Part shown: positions 33,218-47,322 of the stretch, piece by piece | How positions within the stretch are numbered: position 1 is the stretch's first letter | Layout of the letters: each line of letters starts with the position of its first letter | NCBI GenBank assembly: GCA_023653785.1 | Contig: JAMKCH010041587.1 | Location: 47,287-111,286, forward strand | Reading direction: 5' to 3' | Origin: Ophioderma brevispina | Lineage: Eukaryota; Echinodermata; Ophiuroidea; Amphilepidida; Ophiodermatidae | DNA: 64,000 nucleotides | Notes under the pieces: generated by a model | The model's database searches: none | The model's input: the letters and a program-made list of their open reading frames with translations, nothing else | What the model was told of the DNA's origin: nothing | Translations under genes and position numbers: made by a program

Positions 33218-34040
33218 AGTATATGTCCCTAAGCTATGGGTGGCCCACAGCGTTACAACATGGGTTTTGAATGTCCGCAGTGATGGTGTAAACTTAACAA
33301 CAGAATATTCCCCCAGTGTTGAATATACCTACAAATACCCCCACACTGCACTGTATGTACCGATTTATACACAAACACACAACATGTGTGGGTATTCCCA
33401 CAATGTACCACTTGTCGTATGTTTGTGTTGTGTGTGATTGGTGTTTGTATGTGTGGAGTTAATTCTTTTTGTAGGCGTGGGGGGGCGTGGGGGGCCGTTT
33501 TATTTTCTATTTGTGTTTTTTGCTTATCCATTTGAGATATCTAATCATGTCTATAACCATGCTTTCCCAGACAGTTCTCTTTTAGAGAGTATACTCGAAG
33601 GGTGGGGGGTGGCGCTAACTTAAAACCTGGGTTTAAATCAGTGTTGGTCATAGTCTTCAGTATGAACGCTTTTTTTTCCTAAGTGTTAATTAATAGAAGC
33701 TAGGTGATAAAATTCCTGATGGATGACAATGAATGGATGGGCCGACCTATCCATGATGAATTTTGCTGGCCGTTTCGCGACCCATCCATGGAGAATTATC
33801 ACCATCCATTTTCAGAATGTTCAGCATAGAAAGGTCCACTCGTTAAGAATGCCCCGGTTTAAAGTTAACTTCCTTCGAAAATTATCTGCCTGAATGTTTG
33901 AGTAATAAAGTTCCATTTCCATATTTTTAATTATTTTCTTCCAAAACAAATCTACTTTTAGTAAGTATAATAAAATTTCTGGTTGTAGTCGGATTATTAA
34001 ACTGTTGAATGACATTCTCACTCTAGACCGAAGGGCTTAA

Positions 34041-34410
34041 CGGGGCATTCGTGATCCACAGCTGCGTCCCGACTTACCTAAAAGTTGAGATTTTTATATC
34101 ATCTGATCCATTAGCCTAAGTATAAAGTGTTAGTAATCTTACGTTACATACTCGATCTACTCTGGAAGAAAAAGAAATTTCGCAATTGTATTATTTTTCT
34201 GTCCGTAAACATGGTAAACGGACAAAGTTACGGAACAGACACATTTACGGACAAAAATTACAACACAGTAGCCTTTAGTGGGCAGTTTGCCTTATAACAT
34301 CAACACATTCGACTCATGAAATCAAACTGAATTTTGGAAATAATCTTTTTCCGAGGATATCTAGTTGAACCATGAACAAAATGGAGGTGCTAGAATCACG
34401 AAATGCCCCT
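34041..34410. mobile_element. TTAA-flanked MITE, GGGGCATTCGTGATC family, copy 1
   Basis: 370 bp between TTAA tetranucleotides (34037-34040 and 34411-34414), with inverted ends CGGGGCATTCGTGATC and ATCACGAAATGCCCCT. TTAA duplications are typical of piggyBac-type transposition. No coding capacity. Confidence 0.75.
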
Positions 34411-35039
34411 TTAAGGTACTTCTGTAGGTATAGATGTGGTACAGTCCTATACCAAGACATCGATATAGGATAAACTTCACATTGAGTCTGAGTGCAACAA
34501 ATTCGTCCTGAATATTGGTATGTTTTCAGAAAAAGCCGTTTGTATTCAAATTTTCTTTTTGTCAATTTGACCAGAAAACAGGCCATTTGACCAGAATCTT
34601 GTCAAATCAGTGACTACATTTGGCCCGAATTTTAATAGATTTCCGGTCGAATTTGGACTAAAAAAACATTTTGTAAAATCGTATTTGAGAGGCATTTTAA
34701 GAGTTGTAGGTTGACCTCCCTCTGGCAGAACGACGCGCAACAGATGACATGGTTTTGAATGGTTTATGCATGTGGTGGAGCTATTCTTACCCGTTCCACA
34801 TCGTCCCTCGTGTGCAAGGTTTATGTGTGGTCCTTTACATGCGCGTGTCGTAATTGACACTCATTGCGATAGGTTTTACCATCTGAATGCAACACCACGT
34901 CGTATATGCTTGGTCTTTGGGCATGCTATTTTGTTGCAACATGTTCAAGACAAGGAAGAAAGACGGATTGATACATATCATTGTAAAGTATCAACATAAC
35001 AAAATTAATCTGTTTAACAAGAAACAGCTTCACAATCAG

Positions 35040-35310
35040 GGGACAATTTAGCCATTTGGGACCAATGCCCGGGGGGGGATTACATATGAAATGGATTATG
35101 ATGTTTAAGGTGGCGATTCCAAACAGGGGCATCGATGAACAGGCGACTAAAAAAAATTGGGTCTTGGGGCGAGAGGCCAACATGACCCAAAATAGGTTTT
35201 GGGTGGCAAAATTTGCAAAATTTTCCCCCACAATAGGGGTCTTGGGTGACAGTGGTAACATATTCAAAGATATGGGATCTTTGGGTTACATTTTCAGTTT
35301 GAAGGTTTAG
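35040..35310 (+). repeat. GGTCTTTGGGTGACA repeat, copy 2
   Basis: Diverged relative of 15650-16035 with the same order of motifs. Confidence 0.6.
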
Positions 35311-35729
35311 TATAAAGGGTGGGTTTTGGTTGGAGAAGACATGAGTGCAGCGGGATGCAAATTAAATTGCTGCGTTTGTGGACGAAGGACTGTGAATGAA
35401 AAACTGGTAAAACTAATTACACCAGACAAAGGTGGATTGTTGAAATGGGGAATAATAAGCACACACAGCGAGCTACCCAATTACATTAGAATGCCAGCCA
35501 TTTAGCCTATGAATTGATATTTCATGTGGCACAGTTGTACGATATTAGTTCTTTTGAATTAAAATATGATATTGTGTTGCAGAAAATGTATTTGCGCGCT
35601 AGATTAGATTCAATTACGAGACAGGTTAATAGACATAGTGTGGACGTGTGTGAATAAAGGCAGATATTAGTTCCGAGACTTTTCCACTCGTCCGGTCATA
35701 CGAATAATGACCGTCTTGACTAACCATTA

Positions 35730-35870
35730 CGGTGGAAGACATAGTTCGGGCTCATAACGAATAAAGCGTTAAACTAATGTTGCGTGAAGAGTCAACTGAA
35801 TCGATGGCCATATTTTTCACCGTTGCAGGTGAACTGTAAGTCCGGCGGACAATTATTTCTACACCGTGTG
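35730..35870 (+). mobile_element. TCCGG-family MITE, copy e
   Basis: The family core (AACTAATGTTGCGTGAAGAG) with an intact right end and a truncated left end. Confidence 0.7.
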
Positions 35871-36306
35871 ACTCAAAAAGAACCCACAAAGTGCCCTCTT
35901 TTTCACGAAGAGAAAAGTAAACCATACAACTCAATACACACCTGAAAAATGCATTTCGTTATATATAGTAGATTCCAATTGATGGTAGAGTTATGGGCGG
36001 AGTTTGGACTTCGTCCATTACTCAACATAGGGGATAGAAATACCCAGAAATTCTTCGATTTCTTCCTCGCAATACAAAAGAGATTGGATTGAAAGAAACT
36101 GGCCAACTACAAATAACATACGTTGTTCGTCTAGTCAATACTTTGTATTTTATACTATGTGATGCATAGTGTGTCTACCCCAGAATTGGTTTTAAACATT
36201 GCCTACCAACAACATATCAGGCTTCAGTCACCTGTGTGTTACAATGTAGGACTTTTATCTTCATAATTCATAAAATCAGCTTACACCTGCTTTCACTGAA
36301 GCTATT

Positions 36307-36401
36307 CCTAGAATGTTCAAAGAAAGCGCAAACTAAATCCAGGAATAGTTTCACTGAAACTATTCCTGGATTTAGTTTGCGCTTTCTTTGAACATCCTAG
36401 G
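36307..36401. repeat. 95-bp near-perfect palindrome
   Basis: Arms of 47 bp around a single central base (36354), with one mismatch near the outer ends (CCTAGAATG against CCTAGGATG). There is no spacer, so it can form a long hairpin in DNA or RNA. Confidence 0.9.
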
Positions 36402-36639
36402 GTTATTCTTTGACAATTGATTGGAACTGTGAATGGCCCAACCGCTCAGGGTTGGCTATCATAGCTATATAGCGCACATCATGCCACAAATACACGGACT
36501 AAAGTTTTTATATACTAATTCCCTCAATTCATACCTCCACCTACAAAAAAGTAGAGGCTATTCCACTATCAACTGGAATCTGTGTGTTCTGAGGTCTCTG
36601 GGCTTTGGACCAGACTTATAGCATATTGCTGGAGTTGCT

Positions 36640-37600
36640 TGTAGCTCCATCTATCTGAATGCCTTTGAGCTTCTGCTAAGCCAGATAACATAGCTCGCTC
36701 TGAATGCAATTTTGGCTGCTGTGTCGGTTATAGCCTTTCTCTTTCCTTTAGGAATGCCCAAGGATGCAGGCATTTGTTGACTGATGTATTGCAGAAACTT
36801 CTGCTTCCTACTTCTATTGGGAAGTAGTATACCATCCTCTGCTTTCACGGTCAGCCACTAGATCTTGGCAATACTATTTTGCACTTCTTTCTTGCATATG
36901 CATTGGATAGGACTCGTTCATAGGGACCGTCAGCTCTGTGATGATCACTCTCTTTGTTTTGGTAGAAAAGATTGTGATATCTGGGCTCTTAGCTGTCTCA
37001 GTGATTTCTGGAGTGAGCACTATTTATTTGTGTTCCTCAGCCATCAGGAATATCCAGTCATTGGCTTTATTCAGAATGTTGGTTGGCTCTGTACAAGACT
37101 GGATTTCGATAGGTTGTGCCATCAGCTGTGCGAAAGGCCATTGTAGAGATGTAGTTCAGATTCTCAGGTGCGATGTTTTTTTCTGATTTGCCTCTACGAC
37201 GTACGGTGCCAGACCTGTAGAGATTGCTTCAGTGTTTGGCCATGGCGCCATTTGTATCTTCGGCTTGTAATGAGTCGCTACAACCATTGAGGATGTGGAA
37301 CAGTGTACAATGACGATGATGACATAATTGGCAGAGTCCAAGATTGGTCTTGCCCCACAGCTTCAGATTGGCAGCAGAGGGAAGTTGATCATGAATTGCG
37401 TTGATGTGGAAATTCGAAAGACAGCAGCTCTGGCGTCCAGACATACAAATTCCTTCCAGAGTGTCGACCCTGCATGGCAGACTCCCAGTTCAACCACAGC
37501 CCTTGTTTCGCACATCAGTAAAGGTAACCACATGCTTCCCGCTACGTCTTTTATTAGTCCGGTGAGGCATTTTCCTTTGTTCATTGGCTGCTCATGTCTT
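36640..37600 (-). pseudogene. Decayed LINE ORF2 C-terminal region, minus strand
   Basis: Across several frames the minus strand gives L-P-S-A-A-N-L-K-L-W-G-K-T, C-Q-L-C-H-H, T-L-F-H-I-L-N-G-C, and further on S-L-G-I-P-K-G-K-R-K-A-I and A-S-Y-V-I-W. I know this order from the zinc-knuckle-like and C-terminal part of animal LINE ORF2 proteins. Multiple frameshifts and stops make it a relic. Confidence 0.75.
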
Positions 37601-40600
37601 TGTGCTTTTAATAATAATAAAATTCATAATACTAATACTAATAACTCTAACAGTGGAATAGGGAAATTTTTATTATTCATTAGGTTATAATGAGTTCCTT
37701 TCTTATTTAATTCCTGCCGTCGGAGTGCAGCCTCTTTGGCGTATTGACAATGGCCGCAGGACGAGGCATAGCCTGGGGAATCTCTGTTCAGTTTTTGTTT
37801 TAACGTCACAACCAGAGGTGTTTTGAATCAATCCATGATTGCATATCAATGCCTATAATGTATGTACTAAACCTTGCCATCACTTAGGATAAAAGATTCT
37901 AGAATTTAAGAACCACAAGACATTCATCATCATGCTAAAAATTCCCTAAGTACTAATGCTTTTGTGGGCTAAAATGGGCGTTAAAGTCAGGTTTTTCATG
38001 TATTAAGAATATGATTTTTATGGGATCACATTACCCTAATGAGGTAATTCCAAAACGGTTCATTGTGGGGATTGACTCGGTCGACTAAATTAGCTGGCTA
38101 ATCGGCGATCGACCTGAACGAAATTCATCACACTTGTTGTGGTGAGTATTCGCAGTACGTTCCGCAGGGCACCGCCAAGTCCGAAGTTGGGGACGAGACG
38201 AATAGATTGAGCGTCCCATACGTGTCCGGCTTCTATTTAGAAATAAGGGTGTGCAGTATCGTTTATTGGCGAATAATGTGTCCGGGTCGGAAAAACTAAA
38301 TAATGCGAGGCGCAGCCGAGTCTATTTATTTTAAGTTTGTTTTTCCCGGCCGAGGATAGTTTATGAGCTCATAGATGAAACTGCAATCTTGATTTAATCA
38401 GAAAATGTTTTGCGACCCATTATGCAGATTAATGGGCAGTAAACTGACCAATCAGAATGCTCCTTTTTCTAAATGGGCAGCAAGAGGTAGGTCATATATG
38501 CTAATATGTGTTGCTCCCATCAATAATGCCCGGTGATTGACATCTATATGCAAGAATATCGGTGACACTTGGTCAATATCTTCTTTCCAATATTTACTTT
38601 TCTAAGGTTGTAGGGTTTTTTTTTTAACGGGGGGTATGGGGTCTGAATATGATTAAAAAATGTTCTAATCCAGGAAAATGAGATAATCAAGGCTAAATTG
38701 GTAGACTGTATCTACAAAATGCGTTTTCTCGATCGCAATCGGACTTCGGTCCCGAGATATGGCTGATCAAAGTCAAGAAGTGCTCTAACTTTGCCAAAAT
38801 GCATCATGTGAAAAAATGTTCAAGGGGTTATATTTAAGATATTTTAAAGATATTATTTAGACTTTAACACATTCTTTGGGCTAAGTTGAAGTATATAAAC
38901 ACTTATATTATCCTTTCCATAATTTAAGTAATTAAATGTCACTGGGTATGCATTTTTATGTAATTTTATTGTTTTCTCACCCTGCGATATTTAAGAAAAT
39001 TATTTAAAAATTAATTACAGGACAAGGGATGGACCTAGTTCGAATGATCTTTCATTAATAATTATGATAATTCAGTAAGAAAATGATTTAAAAAACATAA
39101 TCCATATTTCACATCACACGTGCCCTCAATTTTGTCTAAATGTTTCGAGGCCTTTAACTCGTTGCGTTAAAATACCTCAAACTCAAAACTATAACGAACG
39201 TAACTAGCAGAACGCGACATGCTATAACATGAAATTGGCACACATATTAAGCAATACAGGGCTAGTGAACCATTAAGGACCGATTTCCAACAAATTGTGG
39301 TTTTCCAAATTCAAATTACTAAAATTACGGAATTACGGACGAGACGCGCCATGAAATTATGCGATTGGTCGATGCGGTTGCCATGGCAACGGTATTGAAA
39401 ATCCGGCTCATGGTTCCCTCCGTATTTACCTCCCTCATATGTCACCCAGTTTCGTCCATGTGATTTTAAAAACTTTGTGACATGGCTACAATATGATATT
39501 AAATGTATATACCACTATTTTATGGAAAATTAAGAAAAATCACTTTCAAATTCACTGCTTTCAGAAACCCCAGACCCCCCTAAACGACGACATTAACACT
39601 AGTTTTTGACGACATCTGCCTCTGTGGCGACTTGATGTCTTATCTAGATCGATTGAGGTTCAAACATTGTTTTTCTTGGTGAAAGAAGAGCTTTTCACAG
39701 GTGTTTTGTAAAGTTAAGGTAGGTAAAACTGCAAATCAGGCGTCTAGCCTTGATATTACTTAATTTCCCATAATTTCTGTGATCAATTTACCGAATAAGC
39801 TGTTTCTTTTTGACATTCAATAATATTCCTGATTAGTCCCCTGTGGCCCATATGAACCTTGCAAAAAGAGTCTGCACAAATGTTTGATGGTTTCTGGGCA
39901 AGATTGACCTGCTGATTCCAAATCTTGGTTGAATATGCAACTTGGCCTCCTTGAGTTTTTGAGATATGGAAGGGGTTAAATTAACAGGGGGGCAATTTTG
40001 TAAATGTTTCACACCACGGGGTTAAAAGGTGTAATAGACATGTTCATCTGGTTTCTAAGGATTGAAAAAAGTATAGTTTGCTAATATCTAGGACAATTAC
40101 TTTTAACACATATGCTTAAAATGGTTCAGGTTATAATGCAAGGTCTATAGTTCCCGCTGACTCTATAGCGCGCTCACTCCGTGTTTGGAACAAGCCATTC
40201 ATCCATGGAATCTTAACGGCCCTCCTGTGACACATTATTCCCCGTATTATTATTTCTCACCGCCCCTCCCATTACAGGTAATAACACAAAGTCTAACATG
40301 TTTATACGCGATAGAAAAAATGTATGCCGTGTATTTTCCTCTACAATATTAATAAAGCATTTAGAAACCCTCCGCGACTAAAAATAAACATCAAAACACC
40401 AGAAATATCCTGGCATTTCGCACTAATTAATTTCTATACATTTCTTTTGTACTGCTAGTATCGTATAACGCCAATTTGAATTGAACGAGATACAATTCAA
40501 TTGAGGTGCGCAAACGACAGTGTTCTCAGATAAAAAATGGCAAATGCACGTATTTTTAGCGCTTTATAACCATTAATCTCAAGATCGCTTTAACAATTTA

Positions 40601-40839
40601 TGTCCGCTTCACTAGGATAATACTTTTATCATATGGAAAATTCGGCAGCCCAATTATAACGGCGCAAAGTATGACTACCCCTAACATCTCTCCATTACAA
40701 CTCTGTGAAGTGAGACAACAGATAAATAAAGTTACTTGCCCAGGGACACAACCGTTGGCCACGGCGGGGCTTCAAAAACAACTCCACAACCAAATGATCA
40801 TGATTTCTGCGCGTTTCAGAGCTTTTGGGACAATTCCCT

Positions 40840-41790
40840 AGTATGCTGTTGTTTTGTTGTCTCCTTCGGTGGCTAGGGTAAAACCAGTGTAAATTCATAA
40901 TAAATTATTAAAAAAATCATAAATCGTCCTGTTCCCACAAATAAAAACTGGCACATTTTCTTTTGAAAAAGAATAAAATGTCACTTCAATTTAATTTCCC
41001 CAATATCCGTGACCAATGGATGCACATAGACTTCAGCAAACAATGGAGTTAAAGATATTCAATCACCGGACCGGTATGCGGTGTAGAAAACACTTCAGAT
41101 TCCCTTTCATCTGGGAGTGCAGGACCATTGTTATATTGTCGCAGCAGCTGAATAGATTTCAGCTGTTACCGCTCTCCAATTTAGAATGAGTACTTTTTCA
41201 GGACAAAAGACTTAACCTCATTCACAAATAAATAAATATTGAGCTTCTATAGTGCGTGTTCAATTAACTTTGGCCATGTTTTTCATCATTTATTCGAAAA
41301 GGAAGAAACATGAACAAACATCATGAGAGAATGTTGCTGGGCAAGCTTTGGACCTAACAACTTTGTGCAGAACCAAAATCCGTAACTTATTGCTTAACTT
41401 CATTCTATTCAATTTACCGCGTTTTCAGAAGAAAATTTAGTGTCAACGACCTATATTATAATGTACACTGGTTAGTTATTGTGAAAGAGGACGGGTATTT
41501 GTCACTCAACCCGAATCGTGGAGGTGGTAACACTGGCTATAACAATGGCCCCAAATACCGGGCCCATTGTAATATCTTTAGCTCATGGTTTGCTGAAGTC
41601 TATACATGTCCATTGGTCTCTGATATTGGGGAAAAGAAATTGAGGTGACATTTTATTTATTTTTAAGAAAATGTGCCAGTTTTATGTGCGGGAACAGACA
41701 GTTATGTGATTGTAATAATTTATTATGAATTTACACTTGGTTTTAGCCCCTCGATGGGGACAACAGAATTTGTTATACAGTGGGTTATTT
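40840..41790. mobile_element. Long inverted-repeat element
   Basis: Arms of about 230 bp (40848-41075 and 41548-41785) are inverted copies, sharing GTGTAAATTCATAATAAATT, ACTGGCACATTTTCTT and GACTTCAGCAAAC. The interior matches 890-1365. No coding frame with a known motif. Confidence 0.75.
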
Positions 41791-42699
41791 GGTCCACGCC
41801 CTTTAGTCTATTCCTGGACCACAACTCAGTCGACGTTTCAATGGTGGGTTTTCAACTTCGGCTTAAAAAAATTCTTGACAAGTTGTCATACTTGTCATAC
41901 ATGCATATATAGGATCTTGACATACGTGATACAGGCTGTCGCCCCAAATGTTAACACTCGGGAAACTATCCCTATACATGTGCCGATCTGGGAGCAGACA
42001 ACACAAACAGTTTGTAAATTAGCGCCCTCTCCATCAACCTAATGCAACATTGCTGCTGCAACTCAAGCATTATTATAATTTCCAATTTTTCGTTTGTTTG
42101 GGACATAACTAGTATTATATTATCCCACCCTCCATGGTTATATTTCAAACATTTAATAAGCGGAGGTTGCGTCGAAAAAAACTCCACACACGTAAGTTAA
42201 TATAACGGTTTGGGACAGAACGCAAGTCGCCGGGCAATTAATGTCCAGAAAAATTATAGGCAGTGCAAAAAACACGAAATCTCTTATTTCTTCTTGTCAT
42301 TCCTTGTGTGGTATTACTCGGACATCTTCGATGCTTGCAATGTTGTTTTTTTAACATCAAATTTGATTTGTCCCAATAATTCATTCACTCCTAAAACCCT
42401 GTTAATTGCTGAGGCACAAGGCAGCAGCGTTATTGAAATGTACCGCATTGAACAACTACATATCAAAGCTTTATTGAGATAATGTGCTGACACTAATTGC
42501 CCAAACCTCGAACGCATGGTGACCCCATTCAAGCTTCAACCCTCAATAAGGTGAAAACCTTGTTTTTCATTTATTTATATTTCAAACATTTCAAACCTGT
42601 TTGTATATACATCAGTCCTCAGTGGAAAACTCATTTCTTCAGCTGTTCAATTCAGATATTGATATTGAATGTGTACCATGGGCGTTATGTTGGTTTATT

Positions 42700-43020
42700 G
42701 CATTTGGTCTAATCCCTTTTGGTCAATTAGCCATTTGGTCTAACTTCATGGGTCTAAATCCATTTGGGCTAATACCCATTTAGTCTAACGTCCAATTTAT
42801 CTAACAACAAAATGTCTAATCAACAATTTGGTCTAATGACCACCTAGTCATGCCCATTTCGTTTACTACCATTTCTAATAACCACAAAAGCACCAATTTG
42901 TCTAATTCCCATTTGGTCTAAGATCCTTTTGTCTAATATTCAGTTTGGCTAATATCCATTGGTCTATACCCAATTGGTCTAATATCCATTTGGTCTATGT
43001 CCATTTAGTCTAATATCCCT
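42700..43020 (+). repeat. Degenerate CCATTTGGTCTAAT minisatellite
   Basis: A unit of about 16-18 bp around ATTTGGTCTAAT(A)CCC recurs roughly 17 times with variation. Confidence 0.8.
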
Positions 43021-43590
43021 ATGTGTAGGCTAAGTAGGTGGTTTTGTGCTCTTGAAGTGCAATGATTATGTGGGCGTAACAATAGCTGATTTTCCTAAGT
43101 TACCGATTGTTCATTGATATATAGAAGTAGGGGCGAGAGTGCAATACCTGTGTTCAGGCCGTACTCAGGATTATTTAGTGGATGCGGTACTGCGAAAAAG
43201 TGGACTTTTGTCGAAAAAGTGAATCACCTAACTCACCCTAAAACGGCCCCTATTTTTAAAATAAAAAGGTGTAACTTTTTCCCTTTTTGGGAATTTGGGT
43301 GGGGGCGACCACACCCACCGCCCCCCCTGCGTACGGACCTTAACCTGTGACAAATTTTGTTTTTGAAAGGACCCGAACATGACAATAGAGTGTTAGCATG
43401 TTAATTTTGAACATCGGCGCACTCATCCCGTCTATATAGTCTTTAGTAATGGCAATTTGACCGAGGACAAAAATAGCAACAGAAGTGATTTGGGAACTCA
43501 TTATGCGCATTATTGCATTGAGAAGATTTACACTTAAAAGTTATACGTATATATGTTGAGAATACCTTAAAACAGGGGTCAACATTTATA

Positions 43591-44739
43591 CAGGGGAGTA
43601 AAAAAAATTGACCCTAATTGTGTCCGTGTCCCTCCATTTTTTGAATTTTTTAATATATTATATCTAACATATTGGTATCATCTGAAGCTTATTCGTTACT
43701 TAATAAACGATCATTCACACATCGGCTCATATATGCGAGCTACAGTAGTTTTAATCACGTGGTTTTTTGGGGGGTTTTTTTTTTTGTTTTGCGCCCTGTC
43801 CACGATTCACATTACAGTGCACGACGGCGTTTAGCGAAGGAAATCAGTGTCACTGTTAAAAGAGTTTTGTAAATTTTACGGAAATTTTCTGGTCCGCAGT
43901 ATTTCCAGTCCATTTTTAGGGTAAATTTTTTACATATATTTCCTGTCAATTAAACGGGAATTGACAGTAATTTTACAGAAATTTGTCTCATATTTTGGAA
44001 AAAAATGGTGTATTTTCACAAATGTTTCCGTAATTTAAAATTACGGAACCAAAAAAAAAGTCGGAATATTGCTGCCAGAAAATTTTTGAAATATTTTCTC
44101 GTAAAAATTAACATGTTTTTAATGTTTTTGTTTTTTATTTTTATGTTTTTTTGTAAAACATATTTTCCGTAAATTTTACGAAAATCTGTTTTCTTAATTT
44201 ACGGAAATTTTTAAACAGTGTTCAGACAAAAACGGGCTAGTTATTAAACTGCCGAATAAATGTGACGCTATTTAAAATTCACAAAATGAATCAGATTTAC
44301 GCATTGATGCCTTTCACGTTTCTACGGTCCTCATTTACTATAAAATCATTTTTGAAAAATAAAGTAACTTGAATCATGTATCAGTTTCTGGTGGAGTTGA
44401 AACAATCATAACATATGAAGGAACATACATCGATGACAATCTTTTGAGGTTTAAAGTATTGTCTTTATTTGTAGACTAAAATATGCCACATCTCGAAAAA
44501 CAAAGTGTTACAAATAAAACTTACCATTATCACTGGCTTTTAACCTGTAAGATATCACTTTACTGGCTACTTGATTCAAGAGACTGTAGCTCAGCCTATA
44601 CTTAACCAATTGGAATTATCTTTGCAGCAAATTAACGATAATGAAATAGGCTTTCCGAGGATACCACATATGTTAGATATTAATTATTTAAAATTTCAAA
44701 ATGGCTAACACAATCTGGGTCATTTTTTGACTCACCCTG
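43591..44739. mobile_element. Foldback DNA element, copy 2, with nested insertion
   Basis: It is flanked by TA (43589-43590 and 44740-44741). The ends are CAGGGGAGTAAAAAAAATTG and the complement of CAGGGTGAGTCAAAAAATGA. The arms match those of 3583-4412. A further inverted-repeat insertion lies at 43851-44220. Confidence 0.78.
43851..44220. mobile_element. TIR element (CACTGTTAAA ends) nested in the foldback element
   Basis: 370 bp starting CACTGTTAAAA and ending with the complement TTTTTAAACAGTG, with an interior rich in TTTACGGAAATTT and its inverse. I could not define a clear target duplication. Confidence 0.6.
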
Positions 44740-47192
44740 TACATGGGTAAAAATTCAAATCTGTTCAATAAACTTGGAAAGTATGCCATCTTGTTTGTTT
44801 CAACACAAGGATGAAATTAATGTATAGTTTGCCATACATCTGTTGTGTGGTTTAGGAAATAAATAGGGGAAATATCAAATATCCCATTGTCTTTCATACT
44901 ACAGGGGTCAAAGTTTCAAAATACATATTTTTAAGAAACTAATATATGAACTTGTTTCTCAGGTCACGAGGATTTAAAATAAAAAATTAGTGCATTTTTT
45001 TAAAAATATAGGCAACTTTTCTGTTTGACCCCTATATTAACAAATACAATAGCATATTTGACCTCTACCCTATTTTCTTTTATAACTGCATAACCAGTAA
45101 GGCAAAACTATACATTTCTTTAATCCTTATCACATAACAAACATTTTGGTCTAAATTTTAGGTTTGTCAGATGGGCTTTTAAGTTTTTACCTCTATTAAT
45201 AACCGCATTAACCGATGATTTCAAGGCATTCCCCTTCCTACATTTTTCTACTTTTTTGATATACAAGTGCTATTTCCCCGCAACCTAATCCCCAGAGTTA
45301 CTGAGGTGCAATAGAATAAGTACTAGATGGGAGAATAGACACACTTTTTAGCAACTCTTGTATTTGGCAACATCACACTTAAAAATAACCAAGCTTAATA
45401 TGAGATACGCCTTTTTGTCACATACGGGTTAAAGTATGCTATTCAAGATAGTGTATCGCTAAGGTCACCAATAGTACGACAAGGGTAGGCATGCTAGCCT
45501 TCTTTGCGTCATATATAAGTTAGAGCGCCGCATGTGTTCATAAGCAGGCTGTGTTGATTTTGTCAATGACCGTTGAAGCAGGCTCGGTATGAGCCCAACG
45601 TACTGTAGGTTATTTTAAATATGTAAAAATATCTTATTCCATAAATAAGAAATTCAAAGAGATTTTGTTAGTAATTTAAGGGGTTGTGATAGGGTTGGTT
45701 TGAGTGCATCTGTTTTGAAAATAAGAGTAGCACCCCGATATAAAACACATTTCCTACATATCAGAAGGCGGGATTCATTTTGATTCGTTCACACTGGAAG
45801 TAAGCATAATGATCGTTAGCTGGCATCACTCTTGAAATAATCAGATTGCCCGAGCAGATTGGTGCTATTGGTGCCCGATCAAATGACTAAATTACTGAGC
45901 ACCAGCTCAAATCGAAAATATGGACGTTTTGTAATATTTAAGCAAGAAAACCATCTAATAATCTATTGACTTAATTCAATGCGTAAAATGCGCATGCGTA
46001 CTACCTGTGTGAAAGAGTTGTTCAAACATTTCATTCTTAAACTCAAAAGTTCTATATATGTAGAGCTTGATCCATTTTGATTGAGGTAAGCCTATTCAAT
46101 TAAGCATGCGCGCGAAAAACACCCGGGCAACACACATACACTACTTACACACATATATACACGATATACACGGAAAAATACTTATGTGTCTTTTTGAATG
46201 TGTGACTTTCACACACTCATTATTATATCTTTATGTGCCCTTTACATAGGCCCTACTCAATCCTTAAATATACAGCATTATTTAATATTTTTGCACTAAC
46301 AAAGGAGAAAAATGTAATTTGAGCAAAGAAAGTATAATATAGCCAATAAGGAGGAAGTTAGCGAAAACGTTCAATTACACATTTCTATTGTGATATAGGT
46401 TATAAGCCTGTCGAGTCTGATCAGTTGAAATCAAACGTCATCTTTTAAGAGTCTCATCTGACGTTTACCAACTTTGACATATGACATGGGAATAATTTGG
46501 ACGCAATTGATAAAGTCAATAAACAAAAGCCTCAAATACAAGGTGGTCCTATTAAGTGGCATACGTTGCAGTAGAATTGGATTTACAATTTTGACAATTT
46601 CCAAAATCACGCCGAGATTTGATTTACGATCAATTATAATTCAAATTATATTTCAGTATTTTCAGAACAGGGATTTTTATTAATGTTGAAAGCAAGATTT
46701 TAAGAGATATCAATGCGTGTTATAAGTACAGCATAATGTGACAGAAGAATGTACAATTTCATAATTCAGCTTAGTCTAGAATGCTTTACTTTTATTTTCA
46801 CCGTTTCGACACGGTTGTAAAATATGCAAGAAGACAGTAACTACCATATTTTACAAAGATTTATTTTATTATATATATTAAACCGTAGTTTGAAATTACT
46901 AGACAAAAATGATACACAGGCTTTCCTTTTTGAGTCAACGTATAAAGATCTCAAATTTTTGTGTTAAAATTAAGTAAGAATTTTCCGAGCAAAGCTAATG
47001 ACCATGACATTGTCAATTTTAATAGAAAAAAGGACCACCTTGAATCGGTATGCAATACATGGGGAGTCAATAGCATGAATAAACAAAATCACGTCGCCTC
47101 TCATCAATCAATCGTATCCAAATATTTTCTGATTTGTTTAGTCAGATGCATGCAGGAGAATGAAAATTCTTGACCATGGGAAAGAATAATTG

Positions 47193-47322
47193 CACACACA
47201 CACAAACACACACACACGCACAAAGCGTGCACACACACACACACAAACACACACACACGCACAAAGCGTGAACACACACATTCACCCGCACGCGCGCGAG
47301 CACACACACACACACACACACA
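47193..47322 (+). repeat. CA microsatellite with CACGCACAAAGCGTG interruptions
   Basis: (CA)n with a longer unit repeated twice. The Cys/Val-rich minus-strand frames through it are artefacts. Confidence 0.9.

Noticed and set aside
40695..40898. Minus-strand 67-codon ORF
   Set aside because: Overlaps the arm of the long inverted-repeat element and has no domain motif or phase-matching splice sites.
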